This document shows, piece by piece, positions 37,330 through 50,000 of a DNA stretch of 64,000 nucleotides. The position numbers and the translations under genes were made by a program. Every line of letters begins with the position of its first letter. The stretch's first letter is position 1. Source of the DNA: Macrostomum hystrix (Eukaryota; Platyhelminthes; Macrostomidae); contig CATNEN010000034.1 of assembly GCA_950097015.1 (NCBI GenBank), forward strand, positions 1,837,501-1,901,500. The letters are read 5' to 3'. A model generated the notes under the pieces. That model saw only the letters and a list, made by a program, of their open reading frames with translations, had not been told where the DNA came from and did not search any database.

Positions 37330-40300
37330 TCTCTAGATCTTCTTGTTCTGATAAAAAATATATACTTGGGCTTAAAATGAATGAAATAGGATTAATAAGT
37401 GTTATCATACACAATAAAGTTTTATTCGATCAAGTTGGATAAGGCTACATATTAATAACATAATCACATCTATTGTTTCATGAACTAAAAAACTAAAAAA
37501 CCCAAGGCCTTATTTATTTTACTATTTCTCTCTTTCATTGGTCAATAGAAAACAGACTTTTATGATAAAAAAACTTTCTTAGTCAGTTCAAAAACATAAA
37601 ATGTAACCTGATGAGCTACTAGAGACAGCACAAAATCACAATGAAAAGCTAGACCACTTTAGAAAGAAACTATGATTTGTTTTACATTGCTTTGAGAGCT
37701 CCTATCTAAATCTCAATTTTTATATATGATGCATTTCATTTTTTTTAAATGAATATACCACTTATGATAGATAAGAGTAGATCTATAAGTAATGCTACTA
37801 TACTCTATTAGCTATTCGTTTAGCTTTTAACATTAGTTAGAAATCACATTATCTTCTTTGGTATTAACAGAGACCCAAGCCAATAATAGGGCCTAGTCAA
37901 GACCTTCTGATAGAAAACTTTTTATTTTAACATGTTCTATAGAATATAGTCCTATTAAAGTCCATTGCAATTTATGTTAAGTCTGGTACATTTTCTCTAG
38001 AAACTATACTTTTGATGCCTAAGCTAAACCAAAAAAGTTATTGGTTGCCAAAAACTAGGACTAAAAAACACATACAATGTAAACATGGTTTTATATTAAT
38101 ACAAACCTTTTTGGTAACAACTGCTTAGGTAACAAACACTTAGCAATTTGATTATTGACTGTTACAATGAATCTATGAATGCATTAACTTAAAGTCAGAC
38201 TAAAAATTCTTTCTCAAAGATTGTCCACAAAGTAACTTTAGCACTCAACAGAAGTGAAAGTGCCTAGGGCCTATTTAATTCATCACTACAGTGGCCTGTA
38301 TGCTTTCTGCATATCTTGGAATTTTGCACATTATTTTTACATTTTGTCATTTTGTCTTTAAAATGCAAAAAAATATGATATGCCTTTGAATCTTCTTTCT
38401 TTACCATTCGGCATTCATGCATTGTTTTTTTCTGAATTTGAGCATATACAACTAAGGCATACATGATCCAGACTATGTCATGTAGCTACTCTAATTATTT
38501 GGTACAAAAATGGCTGTTACTGAAGACGGAAGTGGCTGTTGCCTATTACCAAATGTTGCCAATGTTTAAATTTTAGCCGTTTAGCTATGTATTTTAGATT
38601 TGTTTTGCTTAAATTTGTTTAGATTTACTAAACAAACGTTTGGTAGTGTTTTAATGAAACAGTATTAGCCCTCTAAGGGCGAATGCAGCCATTCTTCGCA
38701 CTTCGCAGCCTGTCGGCTGTTTAAGCCATAAGCCTAAGGCTAAGAATAGATAAGTTATTTTGCACAGATGCACATATAAGTTAAGCCACTTAACATAATA
38801 GTGTATTGGATAAAAGACGTATTTATTTTTTTCTTAAACATTAAAACATTACTTTGCATAACTGTTTAGCAAATTTAACTGAAGCAATTGATGCATAGAG
38901 CTCTATATGTTTTAGTTGCGCCCTGCCTGCTTGACTTACAAAAAATTAATTAATTAATATTTGTTGGCATTTTTAGGTTAAAAATACTTGTTTTTCAATG
39001 CTGCAATAAACGTTTAATAAGAAAAAATATGCTCTGTTATTGGCCTTTTTTGTTAGCTTCATGCATAAGAAATCATGGCCTTCGAAAAGTTTTGTTTTTT
39101 TTGTTTTACGTTCGGAAACTCGTAGCGACTTAAAGTGCTTTTATCAGAATATATATAATTCTAGAGCAGTTCTGTCGTCTCGTTTGTTTTAAGCATTATT
39201 TTCTGACTTTAAATTTACTTCTGACCTCGGAATTATAAAAATGCTTTCCTCTTGAAAGTATTTCCTTTTTAGAAAATTAGATGTAAAATATACAAAAAAG
39301 CATGCCAATTTTCGTGTTTCAATTTACTCATGACTTCTATTGAACTAACGAGACAAATTTTATCTTTAAATCAACCTCCAATATCCATGCCTAAGTTCTT
39401 TAGTTGATGATTGAGAAACTTTAACTGCTGCTTTTTTACTGCATGGCTCATGTTCATATTACGTTTCAGAAACGAAAGATAGATGTCGCGAAGCTAGCAT
39501 CTTTCAGAAAACTAAAACAGCAATGTATACACTGTGGAGCTTCCGAATATTTATATACCATGCATGAACATACAGATCAAGGTTTATACATGTTTAATGC
39601 TGGCCGGACAATGGCGGTTGATACATATCAGAATGCAGAGAACGACTACAATAACAGTTGACGGTCCCGTCTTTTTGTCGTACAGAACAGGCTATAAAGA
39701 CGGGTGGTAACTTCTGTGTTTTCCAGCCCTTCGCCGCGCAGAATCTCCACTCTCCACCCCTCCGCATGCCAGGAGTAGCTGGAAACTCCATCCCCTTCCC
39801 TTTCCTGCTCCTCATTCTATTCACTGTTTTGCACGTGTTATGACTCCGCTGCCAACAGTTCCCCCTAGGCCCTTCCCCACAGTTTACAAGCCCCCATAAC
39901 TCAATGCAGCTGATACTAACAAACGGAAAGCTGTGGCCCGAGATGAGGCTCCCTGTGTCTATTCCAGAATTCCTTCAGCACCCCGAGAAATCGCACTACT
40001 GGGACTGCATGCAGCTGAGCTATAGCAGCCCGGTGAGTGAGGGGGTGGCATGGCTGCTCATCCCCTCCAAATGTCCTGCCTACAATGTCCCGCGTATTGC
40101 AGTGCGGAGGGATCCGTTGGGGCGGCAAATTTTTAGGCCATCCACGCGATTTTGGTGAAGGATGGGGTGGGTGGGACTGATGTCAATAGATGGGAAAAAT
40201 AGAACAGGGCCAGGGTGGAATGGGGAAGAGCAGGAAGGAGGTGGAGGTGGAAGGAAAGGAGAAAATGCCTCAATATCGCACCGCGCATTGTTGCTGATGG

Positions 40301-40660
40301 CATGGAGCACACGGCTGCCATTGGCTGCTTATCAGTCTGTTCTCGCGGAGGGTTGGGGTCCAGCGAATCCTTAGATACTCAGCTAGCCACTACCGCAGCT
40401 TGCAGATGCCACGCCTTCCCAAACTGGATAGGGGGGAGGGGGAATTCCTGCTGCAATACACTACCGTGGGGGATATTGCATGCAAACTAGGCATTGGTTG
40501 GCTGCCAGCTGTCTCTATCCGATCCCCGGCCGCTTCTCTCTTCCCATTGCTCCTCCCTGACTTTAGACAAAAGTCTATCCGATACGCTTCGTTCCCGGAG
40601 TCCGGTCTACCGCCTGCGTGGCTTCGGATCTCCCATCCAGCCCTCCCTCGACTCTGCCAA
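37330..40660. other. Long AT-rich intergenic region between SSR2 and Cav3
   Basis: About 3.3 kb with no supported gene. It probably holds the divergent promoters of SSR2 (minus) and Cav3 (plus). Frames such as 38264-38464 and 39443-39661 show no domain. GC content rises after about 39.6 kb towards the Cav3 start. Confidence 0.4.
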
Positions 40661-40668
40661 CCTCCCTC

Positions 40669-40742
40669 CGCCGCCGCTGCCGCAGCCGCCACCGCCACCA
40701 CCGCTGCCGCCGCCGCCGCCGCCGCTGACACCGCCACCGCGT
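40669..40742. repeat. CCG/CTG trinucleotide-rich tract upstream of Cav3
   Basis: Interrupted CCG, CTG and CCA triplets lie about 310-380 bp before the Cav3 start codon, in the probable promoter or 5' UTR. Confidence 0.8.
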
Positions 40743-41050
40743 CCTCCTCTCTACCCCTCTCACCAATTGCAGCCGCGTCTTCGTCATCTCCTCTCTGTGC
40801 ATCTCCTTCTTAAAAAAGAACCCCCCAACTCAACTAAATAAGCGCGTCAACCCCTCGACCAATCTGGCATCTCGCTACTCACACGGAGTTGCACGAAGCG
40901 TGATCTCGTGAGGCCAACATCGGGAATAAACAGAGTCGGATTTGAGTCAAGGGCTGGCTATGCTCGAGAGAGCGGTGCGCTGGCAGACGGTCAGCTGATT
41001 CACTTACGCACAGATCACCGCGTCCTGCATCTGATAGTACTGAGTACACC

Positions 41051-44000
41051 ATGGCACTGAGTCAGCAGCCGCAGCAGCAATGCCAGCAGCAATGTTTAGA
41101 CTTTGTTGAGGTGGCCGCCGCCGACGACATCGAAGTGGAAGCAGAGGCTGAAATCCCCTATCCGGGATTTTATCCCGTGGTGTTGCGCTGCCTTCACCAG
41201 AGGCATCCAGTGCGAGCTTGGTGCCTGCGAGCCATCACCTGGCCATATCCTTTTTCAAGCGGTGACGTTTTAAACTAAATAGCTTTCTGGATAACATTCA
41301 CTAACGTGACCCTCTAACATTAATTCATTTTTCATGCCTAGTTACTAAAAATTACCCATCTGCATGCGATTGTATAAGCTGGATAAAAATATAGTAAACA
41401 TCTGAACATTATTTATTAAGAAATTGGGCGGGTGAGTGAGTAATGGGATGGGTGAGTGAGAGATGGGATGGGTGAGTGAGAGATGGGATGGGTGAGTGAG
41501 AGATGGGATGGGTGAGTGAGAGATGGGATGGGTGAGTGAGAGATGGGATAGGCGTGAGAGATGGGATGGGTGAGTGAGAGATGGGATGTGTGAGTGAGTA
41601 ATGGGATGGGTGAGTGAGAGATGGGATGGGTGAGTGAGAGATGGGATGGGTGAGTGAGAGATGGGATGGGTGAGTGAGAGATGGGATAGGCGTGAGAGAT
41701 GGGATGGGTGAGTGAGAGATGGGATGTGTGAGTGAGTAATGGGATGGGTGAGTGAGAGATGGGATGGGTGAGTGAGAGATGGGATGGGTGAGTGAGAGAT
41801 GGGATAGGTGAGTGAGAGATGGGATGGGTGAGTGAGAGATGGGATGGGTGAGTGAGAGATGGGATAGGTGAGTGAGTAATGGGATGGGTGAGTGAGAGAT
41901 GAGATGGGTGAGTGAGAGATGGGTGGGTAGTGAGAGATGGGATGGGTGAGTGAGAGATGGGTGGGTGAGTGAGAGATGGGATTGGTGAGTGAGAGATGGG
42001 ATGGGTGAGTGAGAGATGGGATGGGTGAGTGAGAGATGAGATGGGTGAGTGAGAGATGGGATGGGTGAGTGAGAGATGGGATAGGTGAGTGAGTAATGGG
42101 ATAGGTGAGTGAGAGATGGGATGGGTGAGTGAGTAATGGGATGGGTGAGTGAGTAATGGGATGGGTGAGTGAGAGATGGGATAGGTGAGTGAGAGATGGG
42201 ATAGGTGAGTGAGTAATGGGATGGGTGAGTGAGAGATGGGATGGGTGAGTGAGTAATGGGATGGGTGAGTGAGTAATGAGATGGGTGAGTGAGTAATGGG
42301 ATAGGTGAGTGAGAGATGGGATAGGTGAGTGAGAGATGGGATGGGTGAGTGAGTAATGGGATGGGTGAGTGAGAGATGGGATGGGTGAGTGAGAGATGGG
42401 ATAGGTGAGTGAGTAATGGGATGGGTGAGTGAGAGATGGGATGGGTGAGTGAGTAATGGGATGGGTGAGTGAGTAATGGGATGGGTGAGTGAGAGATGGG
42501 ATGGGTGAGTGAGTAATGGGATAGGTGAGTGAGTAATGGGATGGGTGAGTGAGAGATGGGATGGGTGAGTGAGTAATGGGATGGGTGAGTGAGAGATGGG
42601 ATGGGTGAGTGAGTAATGGGATAGGTGAGTGAGTAATGGGATAGGTGAGTGAGAGATGGGATGGGTGAGTGAGAGAGGGGATGGGTGAGTGAGAGATCGG
42701 ATAGGTGAGTGAGAGATGGGATGGGTGAGTGAGAGAGGGGATGGGTGAGTGAGAGATGGGATGGGTGAGTGAGAGATGGGATGGGTGAGTGAGAGAGGGG
42801 ATGGGTGAGTGAGAGATGGGATGGGTGAGTGAGAGATGGGATGGGTGAGTGAGTAATGGGATAGGTGAGTGAGTAATGGGATGGGTGAGTGAGAGATGGG
42901 ATGGGTGAGTGAGTAATGGGATGGGTGAGTGAGAGATGGGATGGGTGAGTGAGTAATGGGATAGGTGAGTGAGTAATGGGATAGGTGAGTGAGAGATGGG
43001 ATGGGTGAGTGAGAGAGGGGATGGGTGAGTGAGAGATGGGATGGGTGAGTGAGAGATGGGATGGGTGAGTGAGAGAGGGGATGGGTGAGTGAGAGAAGGG
43101 ATGGGTGAGTGAGAGAGGGGATGGGTGAGTGAGAGAGGGGATGGTTGAGTGAGAGATGGGATGGGATTGGATTGAATAGAAGAGTGATTTTAAAAGTATT
43201 AAGAGAAGTTGACACCACTTTGAAAGGGATTAATATTTGAAAACTGAGAAGTTTAAAGGCTCAAAATGAGAAGCATTAGCCATTAAATAGTAAACGTACA
43301 TATTAACTAGTAATTATGAATTAGTAGCAGGCATTGTCTGGACTTATGTAAGTAATGGCTAGGGTAAACTGTTCGCTCATACAATTTAAAACTAAACTCC
43401 CAAATATGAATTTATGTACTAGAAAGAATTTAGAGATATAGTTTTCTAAGAAATGCAAAATGGTTGACGCAGGTGAGTTCAGGGTTCTACTGAAGACCCG
43501 AAACACGCTTATGAAATAGGCCACACCCATTTAGGTCGGGGTAGGCTGGTCAAAGTCCCATTTCGACCTGAAAAATGGGATTGAGTTGGTAACAGCTATT
43601 CACATCTGCCCGGGTCTAGAGTGAGGCAGCTGGGTAAAGTAGATTTAGAAAAGCGAGTAAACAGCACATAGAACCAATCGTTCTGTTTGCTACCGTTACT
43701 TTTTCGTTTCTATTTTTTCTTAGATTTGACCAAATGCCAAATTCCAAAAACTGGTTCTGAAAAAGCATTAAAATATTTTCTAAATCCTTAGGAGGCTCCT
43801 AAATCTCACAAAGGCTAATCTAAATCCCATAAAGGATCACCTAAATCTCAGAAGTGGTCACCTAAATCTCAGAAGTGGTCACCTAAATCTCAAAAGTGGT
43901 CACCTAAATCTCAGAAAGGGTCACCTAAACCGCAAAAAGGATCACTTAAATCTCAGAAACGGTCACCTAAATCTCAGAACTGGTCACCTAAACCCCAAAA

Positions 44001-47000
44001 GGATCACCTAAATCTCAGAAGTGGTCACCTAAATCTCAGAAAGGGTCACCTAAATCTCAGAAACGGTCACCTAAATCTCAGAACTGGTCACCTAAACCCC
44101 AAAAGGATCACCCAAATCTCAGAAGTGGTCACCTAAATCTCAGAAAGGGTCACCTAAATCTCAGAACTGGTCACCTAAACCCCAAAAGGATCACCTAAAT
44201 CTCAGAAGTGGTCACCTAAATCTCAGAAAGGGTCACCTAAATCTCAGAAACGGTCACCTAAATCTCAGAACTGGTCACCTAAACCCCAAAAGGATCACCC
44301 AAATCTCAGAAGTGGTCACCTAAATCTCAGAAAGGGTCACCTAAATCTCAGAAACGGTCACCTAAATCTCAGAAACGGTCACCTAAATCTCAGAAACGGT
44401 CACCTAAATCTCATTAGTGGTCACCTAAATCTCAATAATTGAAAATTCCTTTCGAGAATTATTTTCCTTTAAAACTGAGGAATCTGTTTTGAAGCAATAT
44501 CAATTTCTCAATGGAATGCATCATCTCAAGCCAGTACCGAGTCGCACAGCGTGAGTCTTGAGTCTATATACTCATTCGGTTTCCCACCCACATCTCAAAC
44601 CCGCTTAGCTGCAGAAATCCCGGGGAGCTGAGGATTGCTAATCCGGGGATAATCCCACAGGCCGGTCCGTGTTATGCGACTTATCAGCATTGCTAACAAC
44701 AGAGATAGCCCATGCTCAGTGGACTGTCAGGCGAAGAAGAGAAAGAGATTTTTTCGACTCAAATCGATATGTCACACGCGAGCCGGACCCCTGCGGCTTT
44801 TGCCCCTTGTCTCTCTCTGACTCGCTGACTGCCTGTCTCTTTCTCCGATTTCCTGGGATCTGCTGCTTTTTGTATTGAAAATTTATTTGTTCTAAGCAGT
44901 AAAATCAGCTTTGAAACAATTGCATAGATCTGGAATCGGCAACCATATATACCTGTAGGGCCTTCGAGACAATCAAAAATATCACAGCGTGCCGCATTGC
45001 CTGTAGAGAGATGAGACAGGGGAGAGATGAGACAGAGGAGAGATGAGACAGTGGAGAGATGAGACAGGGGAGAGATGAGACAGGGGAGAGATGAGACAGG
45101 GGAGAGATGAGACAGTGGAGATGAGACAGGGGAGAGATGAGACAGTGGAGATGAGACAGGGGAGAGATGAGACAGGGGAGAGATGAGACAGGGGAGAGAT
45201 GAGACAGTGGATATGAGACAGGGGAGAGATGAGACAGGGGAGAGATGAGACAGAGGAGAGATGAGACAGTGGAGAGATGAGACAGAGGAGAGATGAGACA
45301 GGGGAGAGATGAGACAGGGTAGAGATGAGACAGTGGAGATGAGACAGGGGAGAGATGAGACAGTGGAGATGAGACAGGGGAGAGATGAGACAGGGGAGAG
45401 ATGAGACAGTGGATATGAGACAGGGGAGAGATGAGACAGGGGAGAGATGAAACAGAGGAGAGATGAGACAGTGGAGAGATGAGACAGAGGAGAGATGAGA
45501 CAGGGGAGAGATGAGACAGGGGAGAGATGAGACAGTGGAGATGAGACAGGGGAGAGATGAGACAGTGGAGATGAGACAGGGGAGAGATGAGACAGGGGAG
45601 AGATGAGACAGGGGAGAGATGAGACAGTGGAGATGAGACAGGGGAGAGATGAGACAGGGGAGAGATGAGACAGGGGAGAGATGAGACAGTGGAGATGAGA
45701 CAGTGGAGATGAGACAGGGGAGAGATGAGACAGAGGAGAGATGAGACAGTGGAGAGATGAGACAAAGGAGAGATGAGACAGTGGAGAGATGAGACAGGGG
45801 AGAGATGAGACAGTGGATATGAGACAGGGGAGAGATGAGACAGTGGAGATGAGACAGGGGAGAGATGAGACAGGGGAGAGATGAGACAGGGGAGAGATGA
45901 GACAGTGGAGATGAGACAGGGGAGAGATGAGACAGGGGAGAGATGAGACAGGGGAGAGATGAGACAGTGGAGATGAGACAGTGGAGATGAGACAGTGGAG
46001 ATGAGACAGGGGAGAGATGAGACAGAGGAGAGATGAGACAGTGGAGATGAGACAGGGGAGAGATGAGACAGAGGAGAGATGAGACAGTGGAGATGAGACA
46101 GGGGAGAGATGAGACAGAGGAGAGATGAGACAGTGGAGATGAGACAGGGGAGAGATGAGACAGGGTTGAGTAGGTGTTGGATGGGGAAATTGGCTAATTA
46201 AAGAGCTTGGAGGGCCGCATCTGCATATATATTTAACATAATTTGTGTTTCGTTTTTATTATTGAAGAAAATGATAGGCCTATTTTCTCCCTCTGTCTCC
46301 CTCATCCCCTCTCCTTCTGAGTTCCTTCCGGCATCGAGTGCTCACAATTCAAGCAAAACGGACTCAAGGCGCATTGACTGAAGGATGAGCGGTGGAAGAC
46401 AGGGTAGAGAAAGACAAAAATTATTATTGATCTATATCTCTCCTTCTCTTTCTCAAAGCCTTTCCTACACCCAAAGCCAGCCGCCTCAAACTAAAGCAGA
46501 TTTCTGCTCAAGAATAAAATGCATGCGTAAATGTTGCCTGCCACCTGTTTGACACACACCTGAGGAGAGCGGCCGGATTTCAAGCAGGGGAAGCGACTTT
46601 GAAAAAAAGTGGCAGTACAGTGAGTGCCGCATGAATAACATGCTTGGGGACTTGCCTCAACCTCGGTTGCGTCCTCCCACCCTTTTGACAATGGGAGCAT
46701 AGGCGCCATAGTGACCTGCGGTGTCACCAAATTCTCTTGTTAATATTTATAATTTCTCTTCCTCAACAGTTGGTTAAAAGTGCAAATTTAGACTTGGCCA
46801 CGAAAATAGCCTAGAATTGTGTGTGCGGCCACCAAAGTTCCATTGAGCCTTGCTTAAATTTGTGAATCAAAGATGCAATAAAACGATTTAAAAGAAAAAA
46901 CTAAATGCACTCTAATCGATTGTGACATTAGGAAATGACATTCTAATCTATTAGGAGATTAGGAATTGACATTCTAATCTATTAGGAGATTAGGAAATGA

Positions 47001-50000
47001 CATTCTAATATATTAGGAGATTAGGAAATGACATTCTAATCTATTAGGAGATTAGGAAATGACATTCTAATCTATTAGGAGATTAGGAATTGACATTCTA
47101 ATCTATTAGGAGATTAGGAAATGACATTCTAATCTATTAGGAGATTAGGAATTGACATTCTAATCTATTAGGAGATTAGGAAATGACATTCTAATCTATT
47201 AGGAGATTAGGAATTGACATTCTAATCTATTAGGAGATTAGGAATTGACATTCTAATTTATTAGGAGATTAGGAATTGACATTCTAATCTATTAGGAGAT
47301 TAGGAATTGACATTCTAATTTATTAGGAGATTAGGAATTGACATTCTAATATATTAGGAGATTAGAAATTGACAATCTAATCTATTAGGAGATTAGGAAT
47401 TGACATTCTAATATATTAGGAGATTAGGAATTGACATTCTAATATATTAGGAGATTAGGAATTGACATTCTAATATATAAGGAGATTAGGAATTGACATT
47501 CTAATCTATTAGGAGATTAGGAATTGACATTATAATCTATTAGGAGATTAGGAATTGACATTCTAATCTATTAGGAGATTAGGAATTGACATTCTAATAT
47601 ATTAGGAGATTAGGAAATGACATTCTAATCTATTAGGAGATTAGGAATTGACATTCTAATCTATTAGGAGATTAGGAATTGACATTCTAATCTATTAGGA
47701 GATTAGGAATTGACATTCTAATATATTAGGAGATTAGGAAATGACATTCTAATCTATTAGGAGATTAGGAATTGACATTCTAATCTATTAGGAGATTAGG
47801 AATTGACATTCTAATCTATTAGGAGATCAGGAAATGACATTCTAATCTATTAGGAGATTAGGAATTGACATTCTAATCTATTAGGAGATTAGGAATTGAC
47901 ATTCTAATTTATTAGGAGATTAGGAATTGACATTCTAATCTATTAGGAGATTAGGAACTGACATTCCAATGTATTGGGATGGGAGATTATTTCGATCCTT
48001 ATTTCCTTAACTCCCTGTTGCGTTTGGCCGTCAATCCAAAATGCACGTGGTTTGAACGAATCAGCATGCTGGTTATCCTAGCCAACTGCATCACTCTCGG
48101 CATGTACCAGCCGTGCGTTGACGAAGACTGCGCGATGACCCGCTGCCGAGTGCTGACGGGATTCGATCACGCCGTGTTCGCCTTCTTCACCTGGGAGCTA
48201 TGCGTCAAAGTGGCCGCAATGGGCTTCTGGGGCAAGCTCGGCTACCTGGGCGACTCCTGGAACCGCCTTGACGGCTTCATCGTGGTAGCCGGGTAGGGAG
48301 AGATGCAGGCTGGGTAGGGAGAGATGCAGGGTGGGTAGGGAGAGATGCAGGGTGGGTTGGGAGAGACTAAAGGCCGGGTAGGGAGAGATGCAAGCTGGGT
48401 AGGGAGAGATGCCGGGTGGGTAGGGAGAGATGTAGGCCGGGTAGGGAGAGATGCAGGCTGGGTTGGGAGAGACGCAGGCCGGGTAGGGAGATATGCAGGC
48501 TGGGTAGGTAGAGATGAAGGGTGGGTAGGGAGAGATGTCGGGTGGGTTGGGAGAGATGCAGGCCGGGTAGGGAGAGATGCAGGCTGGGTTGGGAGAGACG
48601 CAGGCCGGGTAGGGAGAGATGCAGGCTGGGTTGGGAGAGACGCAGGCCGGGTAGGGAGAGATGCAGGGTGGGTTGGGAGAGATGCAGGGTGGGTAGGGAG
48701 AGATGCAGGCCGGGTAGGGAGAGATGCAGGCTGGGTTGGGAGAGACGCAGGCCGGGTAGGGAGAGATGCAGGCTGGGTTGGGAGAGACGCAGGCCGGGTA
48801 GGGAGAGATGCAGGGTGGGTAGGGAGAGATGCAGGCCGGGTAGGGAGAGACGCAGGTTTCAGTATATTTAACTGTCTTTCTCACTAACCGATTTTCAGCC
48901 TACTGGAGTACTTGCCGCAAACCAAAGATTTGAGTTTAACAGCCATCAGAACAATTCGAGTACTGAGACCGTTGCGAGCGATCAATCGCATACCGAGTGA
49001 GTTTGTCTCTTGGGGATCTGAAGAGATAAGGGTTGAGATAGACAGTGATAAGGGTTGAGATAGACAGAGATAGGGTTGAGATTGACAGAGATAGGGTTGA
49101 GATTGACAGAGATAGGGTTGAGATAAACAGAGATAGGGTTGAGATAGACAGAGATAGGGTTGAGGTGGACAGAGATAGGGTTGAGGTGGACAGAGATAGG
49201 GTTGAGGTGGACAGAGATAGGGTTGAGGTGGACAGAGATAGGGTTGAGATAGACAGAGATAGGGTTGAGGTGGACAGAGATAGGGTTGAGATAGACAGAG
49301 ATAGGGTTGAGGTGGACAGAGATAGGGTTGAGGTGGACAGAGATAGGGTTGAGGTGGACAGAGATAGGGTTGAGGTGGACAGAGATATGGTTGAGGTGGA
49401 CAGAGATAGGGTTGAGATAGACAGAGATGGGGTTGAGGTGGACAGAGATAGGGTTGAGGTGGACAGAGATAGGGTTGAGGTGGACAGAGATAGGGTTGAG
49501 ATAGACAGAGATGGGGTTGAGGTGGACAGAGATAGGGTTGAGGTGGACAGAGATAGGGTTGAGGTGGACAGAGATAGGGTTGAGGTGGACAGAGATAGGG
49601 TTGAGATAGACAGAGATGGGGTTGAGGTGGACAGAGATAGGGTTGAGGTGGACAGAGATAGGGTTGAGATAGACAGAGATGGGGTTGAGGTGGACAGAGA
49701 TAGGGTTGAGGTGGACAGAGATGGGGTTGAGGTGGACAGAGATGGGGTTGAGGTGGACAGAGATAGGGTTGAGATAGACAGAGATAGGGTTGAGGTGGAC
49801 AGAGATAGGGTTGAGGTGGACAGAGATAGGGTTGAGGTGGACAGAGATAGGGTTGAGGTGGACAGAGATAGGGTTGAGGTGGACAGAGATAGGGTTGAGA
49901 TAGACATAGATGGGGTTGAGGTGGACAGAGATAGGGTTGAGGTGGACAGAGATGGGGTTGAGGTGGACAGAGATAGGGTTGAGGTGGACAGAGATAGGGT

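Noticed and set aside
38264-39661. Small genes in the SSR2-Cav3 gap (frames at 38264-38464 and 39443-39661)
   Set aside because: No domain, no splice context and composition like the AT-rich surroundings.
40400-40841. Proline/alanine-rich protein upstream of Cav3
   Set aside because: The frames arise from a CCG/CTG trinucleotide tract and lack any domain; the region is probably promoter or 5' UTR.
41416-43218. 600-residue minus-strand open frame ([12 protein letters not shown]-type polymer)
   Set aside because: It is simply the translated 20-bp minisatellite inside a Cav3 intron, with no unique domain at either end.
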